Assembly (NCBI GenBank): GCA_028285185.1
Contig: JANQQD010000138.1
Location: 1-39,520 of the forward strand
Direction: 5' to 3'
DNA from: Anaerolineae bacterium
GTDB taxonomy: Bacteria; Pseudomonadota; Alphaproteobacteria; DSM-16000; Inquilinaceae
DNA length: 39,520 nt
The translations under genes and the position numbers were made by a program. The notes under the pieces were generated by a model. The model worked only from the letters and a program-made list of their open reading frames with translations. It ran no database searches and had not been told where the DNA came from. Below, piece by piece: positions 13,910 through 22,980 of the stretch (position 1 is the first letter of the stretch; every line of letters starts with the position of its first letter).

Positions 13910-15803
13910 GTTGGAACGCCGCATGGCCGGTCGAGATCTGACAAGCAACCTGAGCCGCATCTACGGGGTCTACACGGTCGGGTTCGCCATCTTCGTCATG
14001 TTCCTGGCGATCCTGGAGCAGGTTGGCGTCCCGGATACCGTGATCGGCTACCTGTTCGTGTTCTTCACGATCGCGGTCTATGCCGGCATCGGCATCCTCA
14101 GCCGCACCATGATGGTGTCGGAGTACTACGTCGCCGGCCGGCGCATCCCCGCCTTCTTCAACGGCATGGCAACGGCCGCCGATTGGATCTCGGCGGCGTC
14201 GTTCATCGGCATGGCCGGCACGCTCTATGCGCTGGGCTATGACGGGCTGGCCTTCGTGCTGGGGTGGACGGGCGGGTACGTGCTGGTCGCGGTCCTGATT
14301 GCGCCATACCTGCGCAAGTTCGGCGCCTATACCGTTCCGGATTTCCTCGGCGCCCGATACGGCGGCGGCTTCGCCCGCACCATCGGCATCTTCATCCTGT
14401 TCTGCGCGTCGTTCACCTATATCGTCGCCCAGGTCACGGGCACTGGTGTGATCGCGTCGCGCTTCCTCGGCATTCCGTTCGAGGTGGCCGTCTTTGTCGG
14501 GCTGATCGGCATACTGTTGTGTTCCATGCTGGGCGGAATGCGCGCGGTCACCTGGACCCAGGTGGCGCAGTACATCGTGCTGATCATCGCCTATCTCATT
14601 CCCGTGGTCCTCTTGTCGGCCCAGCGCACCGGCATCCCTGTGCCGCAGCTGATGTACGGCGAAGTGCTGCAGGACATCACGGCGCTGGAGATGGCCCATG
14701 CGGTGCCGGGCGGTTATCTGGAAGGGGCGCGGTCGCACACACAGCCCTTCGTCCACTACGACCCGCTGAACTTCTTCGCGCTGGCGGCGTGCCTGATGAT
14801 CGGCACGGCTTCGCTGCCGCATGTGCTGATGCGCTACTTCACTACGCCGAGCGTGCGCGAGGCTCGGAAATCGGTGGCCTGGACGCTGCTCTTCGTCTTC
14901 ATCCTCTATTTCACCGCGCCGGCCTACGCCGCGTTTGCAAAGCTTGAGATCTACTCCAACGTGCTCGGCACCGACATCTCGACCCTGGATGCGGCCGAAC
15001 ATCTGCCCGAATGGGTCTTCGTCTACGGCAAGCTGAACCTGGTGCATGTCTGCGGCGTTCATCCGGCAACGCCGCAGGAGTTGTTCGAGGCCTGCCAGGC
15101 TGCCGGTGTCGGCGACATCATCCGCTTCGCGGACTTCGCCATCGACGACGATGTGGTGGTGATCGCCACGCCGGAGATCGCCGGGCTGCCCTATGTCATT
15201 GCCGGCCTTGTGGCTGCAGGAGGGCTGGCGGCGGCGCTGTCGACCGCGGACGGGCTGCTGCTGGCCATCGCCAATGCGCTCAGCCACGACATCTACTACC
15301 GGATGATCGACCCGAAGGCGAGCACACAGCGCCGGCTGATCGTGGCCCGCGCGCTGTTGATCGTGGTGGCGATCCTGGCGGCGATCGCGGCCGGCACCCA
15401 GCCGGCGGGAATCCTGTCGATGGTCGCCTGGGCCTTCAGCATCGCAGCCTCGGGCCTGTTCCCGGCGTTGATCATGGGCGTCTGGTGGAAGCGCACGACA
15501 TCGGCCGGCGCGGTCATGGGCATGATCGCGGGCACCGGTGTGTGCCTGGTCTACCTGATCGTCAGCCGCTATTTCCCGGAATACGGTGTCGAGACCCTTG
15601 GCATGACCACGATCGACGGGCCGGAGGTCGTCGCCAACAATGTCGGCTGGTTCGGCGTGCGCAATATCTCAGCCGGCCTGTTCGGGATCCCGGTTGCCTT
15701 CGTCGTCACTTGGCTGGTCAGCCTGGTGACGCCAGCGCCGTCGAAAGAGATGCAGGATTTCGTGGACGCCATCCGCGTTCCCCGCGGCGAGACGCTGGCT
15801 TGA
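13878..15803 (+). CDS. Sodium:solute symporter, VC_2705-like subfamily
   Basis: This 641-aa inner-membrane protein has about 13 hydrophobic segments. SSS features are SEYYVAGRRIPAFFNGMATA near residue 75, the GMRAVTWTQVAQY segment, and AGGLAAALSTADGLLLAIA, the sodium-site helix, then SHDIYYRMIDPKA. A loop of about 100 residues after the middle of the protein (with VHVCGVHPATPQ) is characteristic of this subfamily, to my recollection. The immediate upstream DUF4212 gene supports the subfamily call. The substrate is unknown; relatives carry acetate and other short carboxylates, and that is inference here. ATG at 13923 is an alternative start that would shorten the overlap. YggT-like and methyltransferase genes follow. 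Confidence 0.92.
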   Translation: MRIAEWLKKSELERRMAGRDLTSNLSRIYGVYTVGFAIFVMFLAILEQVGVPDTVIGYLFVFFTIAVYAGIGILSRTMMVSEYYVAGRRIPAFFNGMATAADWISAASFIGMAGTLYALGYDGLAFVLGWTGGYVLVAVLIAPYLRKFGAYTVPDFLGARYGGGFARTIGIFILFCASFTYIVAQVTGTGVIASRFLGIPFEVAVFVGLIGILLCSMLGGMRAVTWTQVAQYIVLIIAYLIPVVLLSAQRTGIPVPQLMYGEVLQDITALEMAHAVPGGYLEGARSHTQPFVHYDPLNFFALAACLMIGTASLPHVLMRYFTTPSVREARKSVAWTLLFVFILYFTAPAYAAFAKLEIYSNVLGTDISTLDAAEHLPEWVFVYGKLNLVHVCGVHPATPQELFEACQAAGVGDIIRFADFAIDDDVVVIATPEIAGLPYVIAGLVAAGGLAAALSTADGLLLAIANALSHDIYYRMIDPKASTQRRLIVARALLIVVAILAAIAAGTQPAGILSMVAWAFSIAASGLFPALIMGVWWKRTTSAGAVMGMIAGTGVCLVYLIVSRYFPEYGVETLGMTTIDGPEVVANNVGWFGVRNISAGLFGIPVAFVVTWLVSLVTPAPSKEMQDFVDAIRVPRGETLA

Positions 15804-15836
15804 GGCAGGCGAGCGGGGCAGGGGGTTGGGGGCAGT

Positions 15837-16154
15837 TTGGACAACCCGTTCTGGACATATTGGTACTACCACGTACCCAATTACCTGGCGGCGGCGCTGG
15901 CCTACACAATGCTCGCCCGCTTCGGCTTTGCCCTCTTCGTCCCCGCCGACTGGACCAACTACATCTGGCGGTTCTTCGTGCGGGTGACCGACCCGATTCT
16001 GTCTGCGGTTCGGTGGATCACCCCAAGCTTCGTCAACGCGACATTTCTTCCGCTTCTGGCGGCATTCTGGTTGACGCTTGTCCGCCTTGCGTTCTGGATT
16101 GCCCTGCGGAGCGCCGGCATGGAGCCGCCGGTGGGCATGCAAGGCGTCTCGTGA
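15837..16154 (+). CDS. YggT-like small membrane protein
   Basis: The 105-aa product has two long hydrophobic stretches (about 16-36 and 66-92) separated by WRFFVRVTDPILSAVRWITP, which resembles the YggT-family segment between membrane helices (tePllrpiRriiP). The start is TTG at 15837, shortly after a G-rich stretch; no ATG fits. The function of YggT proteins is not settled. It lies 33 bases after the symporter and one base before the methyltransferase start, so the genes are probably co-transcribed. Confidence 0.7.
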   Translation: MDNPFWTYWYYHVPNYLAAALAYTMLARFGFALFVPADWTNYIWRFFVRVTDPILSAVRWITPSFVNATFLPLLAAFWLTLVRLAFWIALRSAGMEPPVGMQGVS

Positions 16155-16155
16155 C

Positions 16156-16698
16156 ATGAGCGACGACAAGAAAGGGCCGTCGGCCTGGGTGGTGCGGTTC
16201 AGCCCATTGATCCTGTCCGGTGGCCAAGTGCTGGACCTTGCCGCCGGCCAGGGCCGCCATGCGCGACATTTTCTCGACCGCGGTCATCCGGTCGTGGCGG
16301 TCGACCGCGACTGCTCCGGCCTTCTCGATCTCGCTGGCCGACCGGGTTCGGAGGTCCTGACCCATGACCTGGAAGACGGATCTCCCTGGCCGTTCGCCAA
16401 ATCCCAGTTTGGCGGCATCGTTGTGACAAACTATCTCCACCGACCGCTGTTCCCGGCTCTACTGTCGTCGCTCTCGGCCGCAGGCGTATTGATCTGTGAG
16501 ACCTTTGCCGAGGGCAACGAGTCTCTCGGCCGGCCGCGAAACCCCGACTTCTTGCTGAGGCCCGGAGAACTGCTTGAAGTCGTCGAAGGCAGACTGCAGG
16601 TCGTCGCCTATGAACATGGGTTGGTCCACCGGCCGCACCCCGCGGTGATCCAGAGGATCTGCGCCGTCGACCATCGTCGAATGCCGGTACTACTTTGA
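16156..16698 (+). CDS. Small class I SAM-dependent methyltransferase
   Basis: This 180-aa protein has the SAM-binding motif I VLDLAAGQGRHARHF (about 25-39), the acidic end of strand 2 in VAVDRD, a motif near LTHDLEDG and the strand-4 region GGIVVTNYLHRP. It is compact, with little beyond the Rossmann core, and resembles TehB/UbiE-type small methyltransferases without allowing a substrate call. Its ATG is one base after the YggT-like stop. Its gene is convergent with the next small membrane gene. Confidence 0.83.
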   Translation: MSDDKKGPSAWVVRFSPLILSGGQVLDLAAGQGRHARHFLDRGHPVVAVDRDCSGLLDLAGRPGSEVLTHDLEDGSPWPFAKSQFGGIVVTNYLHRPLFPALLSSLSAAGVLICETFAEGNESLGRPRNPDFLLRPGELLEVVEGRLQVVAYEHGLVHRPHPAVIQRICAVDHRRMPVLL

Positions 16699-16706
16699 GG
16701 GGCCGG

Positions 16707-17012
16707 TCAGCCGACCTGCCAGGTTGACAGCGCCAAGAGGGCGGCCGTACTGGCCCAGACCACCATTGTGACATCGTCGCCTTTAGGGCGGCCGCAAGTG
16801 CGCTCGAAGAGAGCGGCAGGCACGCCGCTCAGCGCGACGATGGCAACGGCGATCACCAGCGTATTGAGGAAGATGCGGACGCTCAGGCTCTGCCAGAAGA
16901 TCTCAGGCAGGATCGCCGGCAGCAAAAGGAACACCGGTAGCCGGATCGGTGAGAAAACGGCCGCGAACAGGGCAATGGCCGAAATCAGAAGAAAGAAGTG
17001 CCGTGCTTCCAT
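16707..17012 (-). CDS. Small hydrophobic membrane protein, unknown
   Basis: The 101-aa product has three predicted membrane helices (about 5-36, 43-68 and 80-98) with a short polar loop containing ERTCGRPKGDD. No family is recognised. It is separated from the depolymerase stop by 46 bases on the same strand and could share its transcript. The ribosome-binding site is weak. Confidence 0.6.
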   Translation of the reverse strand: MEARHFFLLISAIALFAAVFSPIRLPVFLLLPAILPEIFWQSLSVRIFLNTLVIAVAIVALSGVPAALFERTCGRPKGDDVTMVVWASTAALLALSTWQVG

Positions 17013-17058
17013 ACCGACTTGAGTACGGCCATTGGCCAGCCGCCGGCAATGCTGTCCT

Positions 17059-18231
17059 TCAGGGTTCCCCGTCCGTCAGGATGTCGATCATCGCATTGAC
17101 CGCGCCCATCTGCGCGCCGCTGCGCGTGGCATAGTCTCCGTCTGTGTATCCCCACCAGTCCCAGCAGCCCCTGGGGTTCGATAGCGCCCAGTGATCGAAG
17201 CTGCCGTCGGGATGGTAGACCTGGGGATAAAGAATGATGGTCTGGTTTGCCTCTGCCCAGTCGTTGTAGCCCGCGTCGCGGACGAAGGTCTCTCCTATCT
17301 CGGCTGATCGCGCTGATTGACGGCAGCCATGAAACACCACGTGTAGGCGACACGACGCGTTTCCAACGCATGCATCGGGCACATAAAGGAAACCGTATTC
17401 GGCAAGCGCGGCCAATGCGGGCTGATCAACGGCATCGGATTGGGCGAAACGCAAGAGCCCACTGGCGCCGCCAGTGGCTGCCTCTGCGGCCGACGCTGGC
17501 TCGACATAAAGGAAGTCGAGGATCTGCGCCGCGGCGGAGTAACCGCATTCCCCAAGGTAGGGCGGTTCCGACTCCGAGCAGGACCACTCCACATCCGGAC
17601 GGTCGTCGATCGGCATGGTGTGCGCTGCTCCGGGCAGCTCGCGGAGCTCGACCATGGCGGGCGGGCGATCCGCCCCGCAGTCCAGAACGGCTTCGAGATA
17701 GTCGTCCAGGCTGCGCACGATGCTCTCGGGCACCAGCTCATCGAACTCGCCGTAGAGCAGAAGCATGCGGTCGCCGCACAGGTTCTCCGGGTCCGCAATG
17801 GCGTCGCGCGCGGCGAATTCGCGCGTGTCCTGCACAAGCGGTGCAATGTCCGGCGGGCCGGTGAAGTCGATGGTGCCGAAGTAGAACGGATGGCGTGGCA
17901 ATGACGGGCAGAAGGCCAGGGGGACCCGATCCTGGAACTGCATGCACCGTGTCACGGCGTTGCACTCCCCTTGCGAGCTGGGTCCATGGGCTGCGCAGCG
18001 GTATGGCCCGCCGGCAACGACGCCGGACCCGACGACCAGGTCGGAGAAGGCGACATGGAACTGATTGGCCATATATCCGCCCGAGGAAATGCCCGACACG
18101 GTGACCGTGGCCGGATCGGCGCGATAGTCACCGAGCGGAACGGTCGGCGTCTGCGCCGTCGCCGTCGCGGAAAGGGCAAACACAGCCGCCGCAAGGGGGG
18201 CAGAGAAGCTGCGGCTCAACATGGCAATCAT
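17059..18231 (-). CDS. Secreted type 2 poly(3-hydroxybutyrate) depolymerase-like esterase
   Basis: From ATG at 18231 the product has 390 residues and a signal peptide (about 1-27, cleavage near ATAQ). The lipase box GISSG is at 47-51 with nucleophile S49; plausible partners are D164 and H204; the oxyanion region FHGCRQ lies near 300-305, C-terminal to the triad. That order defines the type 2 catalytic domain, as in periplasmic or extracellular PHB depolymerases. The C-terminal part has CRLHVVFHGCRQ and YPQVYHPDGS, typical of the family. I see no separate substrate-binding or linker domain, so soluble or native polymer in the periplasm is as likely as crystalline extracellular PHB. In-frame starts up to 18330 would spoil the signal peptide. 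It is divergent from dnaE. Confidence 0.85.
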   Translation of the reverse strand: MIAMLSRSFSAPLAAAVFALSATATAQTPTVPLGDYRADPATVTVSGISSGGYMANQFHVAFSDLVVGSGVVAGGPYRCAAHGPSSQGECNAVTRCMQFQDRVPLAFCPSLPRHPFYFGTIDFTGPPDIAPLVQDTREFAARDAIADPENLCGDRMLLLYGEFDELVPESIVRSLDDYLEAVLDCGADRPPAMVELRELPGAAHTMPIDDRPDVEWSCSESEPPYLGECGYSAAAQILDFLYVEPASAAEAATGGASGLLRFAQSDAVDQPALAALAEYGFLYVPDACVGNASCRLHVVFHGCRQSARSAEIGETFVRDAGYNDWAEANQTIILYPQVYHPDGSFDHWALSNPRGCWDWWGYTDGDYATRSGAQMGAVNAMIDILTDGEP

Positions 18232-18350
18232 CGGATGCTGGCCTCCAAAGCCGTGGCGCGGTGCAGACGGGCGAATGTTCCGCCAACGTTCAGGATGACG
18301 CTGGCGCCGACTCAACCACACACTGTGCAAAGGGCCTGGAACTTATAGTA

Positions 18351-21300
18351 ATGCAACACGCAGATTTCGTCCACCTTCGCGTTCATTCCGCATACTCGTT
18401 GGCAGAGGGCGCAATCACGCTGGACGAGCTCGTGCGCCGGTGCGTCGACGGTGCCATGCCGGCGGTCGCCGTGACCGACACCGCCAATCTCTTCGGCGCG
18501 CTGGAATTCGCGATGAAGGCGTCCGCCGCCGGTGTCCAGCCGGTGATCGGGACGCAGCTGGCGCTCAGGCGGCAGCAGCGGGGCAACGAAAACGGCAACG
18601 GCAATGGCAGCCCACGCCTTCAGGCGGCCGATCAGATCGTTCTGCTGGTGCAGAACGAAGCCGGCTATCGCAATCTGATGGCGCTGGTCAGCCATGCCTT
18701 CCTGGATAGCGCCTCCGACGAGCAGCCCCAGGCCGGCTGGGACCAGCTGGCGCAGTTCAGCGACGGTCTGATCGCCCTGACGGGAGGGCCGAAGGGGCCG
18801 GTTGGCCGCGCGCTGGCCGACGGGCAGGCGCAGGAGGCGGAAGAGGCGCTCACTCGTTTGGCGGCAGCTTTCCCGAACCGCCTCTACGTTGAGCTTATGC
18901 GCCACGGCGAACCGGCAGAGGACGCTATCGAAGCGGAACTGATCGAACTGGCGTACCGGCACGACCTGCCGCTGGTGGCTACGAACGACGTCTATTTCAG
19001 CGAACGTGCGATGTATGAGGCGCATGATGCGCTGCTGTGCATCGCCGACAGCAGCTATCGCAGCGAGACCGATCGGCGCCGCGTCACGCCGGAACACTGG
19101 TTCAAGCCGGCCAGTGCCATGCGCAGCCTGTTCGACGATCTGCCCGAGGCTCTGGACAACACAGTGGTGATCGCGCGCCGCTGCGCCTTCATGCCGGAAA
19201 AGTGCAAGCCCATCCTGCCCCATGTCTCCGATGCCCACGACACGGACGAGGCGGCGCTGCTGCGCGCGGAAGCCGCGAAGGGGCTCGAAACGCGCCTTGC
19301 GACCCGCGTCTGGCATGAGGGCATGGATGATGCTGAGCGGGAAGAGGTGGCGCGCCCCTATCGCGAGCGACTGGACTTCGAGCTCGGCGTGATCTCGCGT
19401 ATGGGCTATTCCGGCTACTTCCTGATCGTTGCCGACTTCATCCAATGGGCGAAGGCACATGGCATTCCGGTCGGGCCGGGGCGCGGCTCGGGCGCCGCAT
19501 CCGTGGTCGCCTGGTCGCTCACGATCACCGATCTCGATCCGCTGCGGCTCGGCCTCTTGTTCGAGCGGTTTCTCAATCCCGAGCGCGTGTCGATGCCGGA
19601 CTTCGACATCGACTTCTGCCAGGACCGGCGGGACGAGGTGATCCGCTACGTCCAGGAGCGATACGGCCAGAGCCGCGTCGCGCAGATCATCACTTTCGGT
19701 AAGCTGCAGGCCCGTGCCGTGCTGCGCGACGTGGGCCGGGTGCTGCAGATGCCCTATGGCCAGGTCGACCGCATCTGCAAGCTGGTCCCCAACAACCCGG
19801 CCAATCCCACGACCCTGGCAGAGGCGGTGGAGTCCATCGAGCAGCTGCGCGAGCAGCGCGAGACGGACGAGACTGTCTCCTATCTGATCGACACCGCATT
19901 GAAGCTGGAGGGCCTGTACCGCCACGCATCGACCCATGCCGCCGGCGTCGTGATCGGCGACCGGCCGCTGGAAGAGCTGGTGCCCCTCTACCGCGATCCG
20001 CGGTCCTCCATGCCCGTCACCCAGTTCAACATGAAATATGTCGAGCTGGCCGGCCTGGTGAAGTTCGACTTCCTGGGGCTGAAGACGCTTACGGTGCTGG
20101 ACCGGGCGGTTGCCATGATCGGCGACAGCGAAGGGGGGCCGGTGCCTGATCTGGACCGGCTGCCGCTGGGCGACGAAGCGACCTTCGCCATGCTGGGCCG
20201 CGGTGAGACGACCGGCGTGTTCCAGCTGGAAAGCACGGGCATGCGGGACATTCTGCGCCGCCTGAAACCGACGCGGTTCGAGGAGATCATCGCGCTTGTG
20301 GCGCTCTACCGCCCGGGCCCGATGGACAACATCCCGACCTTCATCAAGGTGAAGAACGGCGAGCAGCCGGTTGAATACCTGCACGAGGATCTTGAGCCGA
20401 TCCTGAAAGAGACCTTCGGCATCATGATCTATCAGGAACAGGTGATGCAGGTGGCTCAGGTGCTCGCGGGCTATTCTCTTGGCGGCGCGGACCTGCTGCG
20501 CCGCGCCATGGGTAAGAAGATCCCGGCTGAGATGGCAGCGCAGAAGCAGGTGTTCATCGAAGGGGCGGTGGCGCGGGGTGTGGATGGTGAGCGCGCCGCT
20601 TCGATCTTCGAGCAGGTGGCGAAGTTCGCCGGGTACGGGTTCAACAAGGCACATGCCGCGGCCTATGCCGTCGTGGCCTATCAGACGGCGTACCTGAAGG
20701 CCAACCATCCGGTAGCCTTCTTCGCCGCCTCCATGAACCTGGATATGGGCAACACCGACAAGCTTGGCGTCTACCGCCAAGAGCTGCGCCGGCTGGAGAT
20801 CCCGCTGCTGCCGCCCGACGTCAACCGATCAGCTGCGGAATTCTCCATCGAAGTCACGGAAGGCGGGCAGCGGGCGATCCGGTACGCGCTAGGGGCTCTA
20901 AAAGGCGTTGGGGCGGATGCCATGCGAGCGCTGGCAGCAGAGCGGAGCGCCGGCGGTGCCTATGCCGGCATCTTCGATCTCGCGCAGAGGCTTGAATCCA
21001 TCCACGTCAACAAGCGCCATCTGGAAAGCCTGATCCGGGCCGGCGCGTTCGATACGTTGCATCCGAACCGGCGTCAGATCTTCGAGGCCGTCGACCGGGT
21101 CGTGCGGTTCTCGCATGCGGCGAAGGAAGAGCGCGAAAGCCGTCAGGTCAACCTGTTCGGCGGTGGAGCCAACAGCGGGCCGGAGCATCCGACGCTGCCC
21201 GACACGCCGGACTGGGAACCGCTCGACCGGCTGGCCCATGAACACGACGCGATCGGTTTCTACTTCTCCGCCCATCCCATCGACGGCTATCCGGTGCGCC

Positions 21301-21842
21301 GTCTCAGTGTGGTGACCCATGCCGAGGCAACCCGCCGGGTCCGCCCCGGCACCACGGAGACGCTGCGCATGGCCGGCATCGTGATGGCGAAGCGCGAGCG
21401 GATCAGCAAATCCGACAAGCGCTATGCTTTCGTCACCCTGTCCGACGCAACGGCGAGCTTCGACGTCACGCTGTTTTCCGAGGTCTTGGCGATCGCGCGT
21501 CCGCAGCTAGAGACGGGCAGCGCCGTGCTGGTGACGACCGAGGTCCAGGGGCAGGAGGACGGGAGCCACCGGTTCACGGTGACCGGTGTCGAGCCGCTGG
21601 ACCGGGCCGTGGGCGACACCAGCGCCGCCTACGAGATCTTCGTCGAAACCGAGGCTGCCGTGCCCAACCTGCGTGCGCTGCTGGATCGCGAAGGGCCCGG
21701 ACGGGCCGATGTGAGCGTTCGCGTGCGCACGGACTGGGAGCGGGAGGTTCAGATCCGGCTGCCGCAACGCTATGCCGTCGGGCCGCGCGGCCGGGCGGCG
21801 ATCAAGGCCATATCGGGCGTGCTTGAAGTGGTAGAGTTGTAG
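18351..21842 (+). CDS. dnaE: DNA polymerase III alpha subunit
   Basis: The 1163-aa catalytic subunit of the replicase begins with a PHP domain (HLRVHSAYSLAEGA near 8-21), followed by the polymerase core with GRGSGAASVVAW and the metal motif PDFDIDF (D417, D419), then the fingers region, the tandem HhH/beta-binding part and an OB domain (near LRMAGIVMAKRERIS). Length is standard for DnaE1. I start it at the ATG at 18351; the frame is open to 18261 but the extension has no family resemblance. The start lies directly after TATAGT, with no strong ribosome-binding site. No frameshift or missing catalytic residue was noticed. Confidence 0.97.
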   Translation: MQHADFVHLRVHSAYSLAEGAITLDELVRRCVDGAMPAVAVTDTANLFGALEFAMKASAAGVQPVIGTQLALRRQQRGNENGNGNGSPRLQAADQIVLLVQNEAGYRNLMALVSHAFLDSASDEQPQAGWDQLAQFSDGLIALTGGPKGPVGRALADGQAQEAEEALTRLAAAFPNRLYVELMRHGEPAEDAIEAELIELAYRHDLPLVATNDVYFSERAMYEAHDALLCIADSSYRSETDRRRVTPEHWFKPASAMRSLFDDLPEALDNTVVIARRCAFMPEKCKPILPHVSDAHDTDEAALLRAEAAKGLETRLATRVWHEGMDDAEREEVARPYRERLDFELGVISRMGYSGYFLIVADFIQWAKAHGIPVGPGRGSGAASVVAWSLTITDLDPLRLGLLFERFLNPERVSMPDFDIDFCQDRRDEVIRYVQERYGQSRVAQIITFGKLQARAVLRDVGRVLQMPYGQVDRICKLVPNNPANPTTLAEAVESIEQLREQRETDETVSYLIDTALKLEGLYRHASTHAAGVVIGDRPLEELVPLYRDPRSSMPVTQFNMKYVELAGLVKFDFLGLKTLTVLDRAVAMIGDSEGGPVPDLDRLPLGDEATFAMLGRGETTGVFQLESTGMRDILRRLKPTRFEEIIALVALYRPGPMDNIPTFIKVKNGEQPVEYLHEDLEPILKETFGIMIYQEQVMQVAQVLAGYSLGGADLLRRAMGKKIPAEMAAQKQVFIEGAVARGVDGERAASIFEQVAKFAGYGFNKAHAAAYAVVAYQTAYLKANHPVAFFAASMNLDMGNTDKLGVYRQELRRLEIPLLPPDVNRSAAEFSIEVTEGGQRAIRYALGALKGVGADAMRALAAERSAGGAYAGIFDLAQRLESIHVNKRHLESLIRAGAFDTLHPNRRQIFEAVDRVVRFSHAAKEERESRQVNLFGGGANSGPEHPTLPDTPDWEPLDRLAHEHDAIGFYFSAHPIDGYPVRRLSVVTHAEATRRVRPGTTETLRMAGIVMAKRERISKSDKRYAFVTLSDATASFDVTLFSEVLAIARPQLETGSAVLVTTEVQGQEDGSHRFTVTGVEPLDRAVGDTSAAYEIFVETEAAVPNLRALLDREGPGRADVSVRVRTDWEREVQIRLPQRYAVGPRGRAAIKAISGVLEVVEL

Positions 21843-21871
21843 CCCGCAGGCCCGATGATCGCGCCCGGCGC

Positions 21872-21900
21872 TTGCAATGCAGCAGGCGTCGGGCTATCAA
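21872..21900 (+). promoter_or_regulatory. Putative promoter of rpsB-tsf
   Basis: TTGCAA (21872-21877) and TATCAA (21895-21900) are separated by 17 bases, each matching four of six sigma-70 consensus positions. Transcription would start near 21908, giving a leader of about 145 bases before rpsB. Confidence 0.4.
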
Positions 21901-21951
21901 CCCGCAGTTTCCACGATCCCACACGCGGGCTGACCGTCGCCGATGAACTCG

Positions 21952-21985
21952 GCCGGTTGCTTCCGGTGTCCGGCGTGGCTTTTTT
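21952..21985 (+). terminator. Terminator-like hairpin between dnaE and rpsB
   Basis: GCCGG (21952-21956) and CCGGC (21970-21974) can pair, and six T residues follow at 21980-21985 after GTGGC. The stem is short and the T-run is displaced, so it is imperfect. It may end the dnaE transcript or act as an attenuator in the rpsB leader, depending on where transcription starts. Confidence 0.4.
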
Positions 21986-22051
21986 GCACAAGCATGAGCC
22001 CGAACGGACCAGGCCCGCGGAGGACGAACCGGAAGAAGGACAAAGACACGC

Positions 22052-22873
22052 ATGCCGATGCCAAGCTTCACCATGCGCCAGCTCCTGGAAGCTGGCGTGC
22101 ATTTTGGCCACCATACCCGCCGCTGGAACCCGAAGATGGCACAGTTCATCTTCGGCGTCCGTAACGGCGTCCACATCATCGATCTGGAGCAGACGGTGCC
22201 GCTGCTCTACCGCGCGCTGGAGGCTGCCCGCGACGTGACCGCCAATGGCGGCCGGGTGCTGTTCGTCGGCACCAAGCGCCAGGCGCAGGAGCGTATCGCA
22301 GATGCCGCCCGCCGCTGCGGCCAGCACTTCGTCAACCATCGCTGGCTTGGCGGCATGCTGACCAATTGGAAGACCATCTCGATCTCCATCCGGCGCCTGA
22401 AGGATCTGGACGAGCAATTGTCCCAGTCGGACACCGGGCGCACCAAGAAAGAGCTGCTGCAGCTCACCCGCGAGCGCGACAAGCTGGAGCGGGCGCTTGG
22501 CGGGATCCGCGACATGGGCGGGCTGCCCGACCTCTTGTTCATCATCGACACGAACAAGGAAGACATCGCCGTCCAGGAAGCGACCAAGCTGGGCATCCCT
22601 GTGATCGCCGTGATCGACAGCAATTCCGACCCTGCGGGGATCACCCATCCGATCCCCGGCAACGATGACGCGTTGCGCGCGATCGATCTCTATTGCGAGC
22701 TCCTGTCGTCGGCCGTGCTGTCAGGGCTTGAGGCGGAGATGGTGGCCTCCGGCCAGGATCTGGGCGAGATGGAAGCGCCCCCGGACGAGGACGTGCCCTC
22801 TGAGGCAGAAGCAGAGCCGGCGGCGGACGACGCCGCGCCGGCGGAGAGCGAGAACGCAGCCGCGGAGGCCTGA
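22052..22873 (+). CDS. rpsB: 30S ribosomal protein S2
   Basis: The 273-aa protein starts [20 protein letters not shown] and carries the S2 hallmarks [29 protein letters not shown] and the [13 protein letters not shown] segment. The C-terminus from about 235 onward is an acidic Ala/Glu/Pro-rich tail, common in alphaproteobacterial S2. A purine-rich ribosome-binding region (GAAGAAGGAC) precedes the ATG. S2 binds the small subunit between head and body with S1. It is the first gene of the rpsB-tsf-pyrH-frr cluster. Confidence 0.98.
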   Translation: MPMPSFTMRQLLEAGVHFGHHTRRWNPKMAQFIFGVRNGVHIIDLEQTVPLLYRALEAARDVTANGGRVLFVGTKRQAQERIADAARRCGQHFVNHRWLGGMLTNWKTISISIRRLKDLDEQLSQSDTGRTKKELLQLTRERDKLERALGGIRDMGGLPDLLFIIDTNKEDIAVQEATKLGIPVIAVIDSNSDPAGITHPIPGNDDALRAIDLYCELLSSAVLSGLEAEMVASGQDLGEMEAPPDEDVPSEAEAEPAADDAAPAESENAAAEA

Positions 22874-22880
22874 CCGGTTC

Positions 22881-22911
22881 CACCGCCGCCGGCTGCGGCC
22901 GGTGGGCGGTG
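22881..22911 (+). ncRNA. Strong stem-loop in the rpsB-tsf intercistronic region
   Basis: CACCGCC (22881-22887) pairs with GGCGGTG (22905-22911), and CCGGC (22889-22893) pairs with GCCGG (22898-22902) around a TGCG loop. No T-run follows, so it is more likely a processing or stability element that tunes the S2:EF-Ts ratio than a terminator. It is a secondary-structure element, not an independent RNA gene. Confidence 0.45.
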
Positions 22912-22980
22912 CTGGGTATGGACCTCAGCAGAGAAACGAAGGGTCGGCACCGAGGCCGACACATCAATGGGGTGACGACG

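Noticed and set aside
13827..15287. 486-codon minus-strand frame
   Set aside because: Antisense to the DUF4212/symporter genes, with a charged low-complexity composition and no ribosome-binding site or family.
18312..20780. 822-codon minus-strand open frame
   Set aside because: It is antisense to dnaE, low in typical protein features and explained by GC-rich codon bias; dnaE has intact motifs along the whole length.
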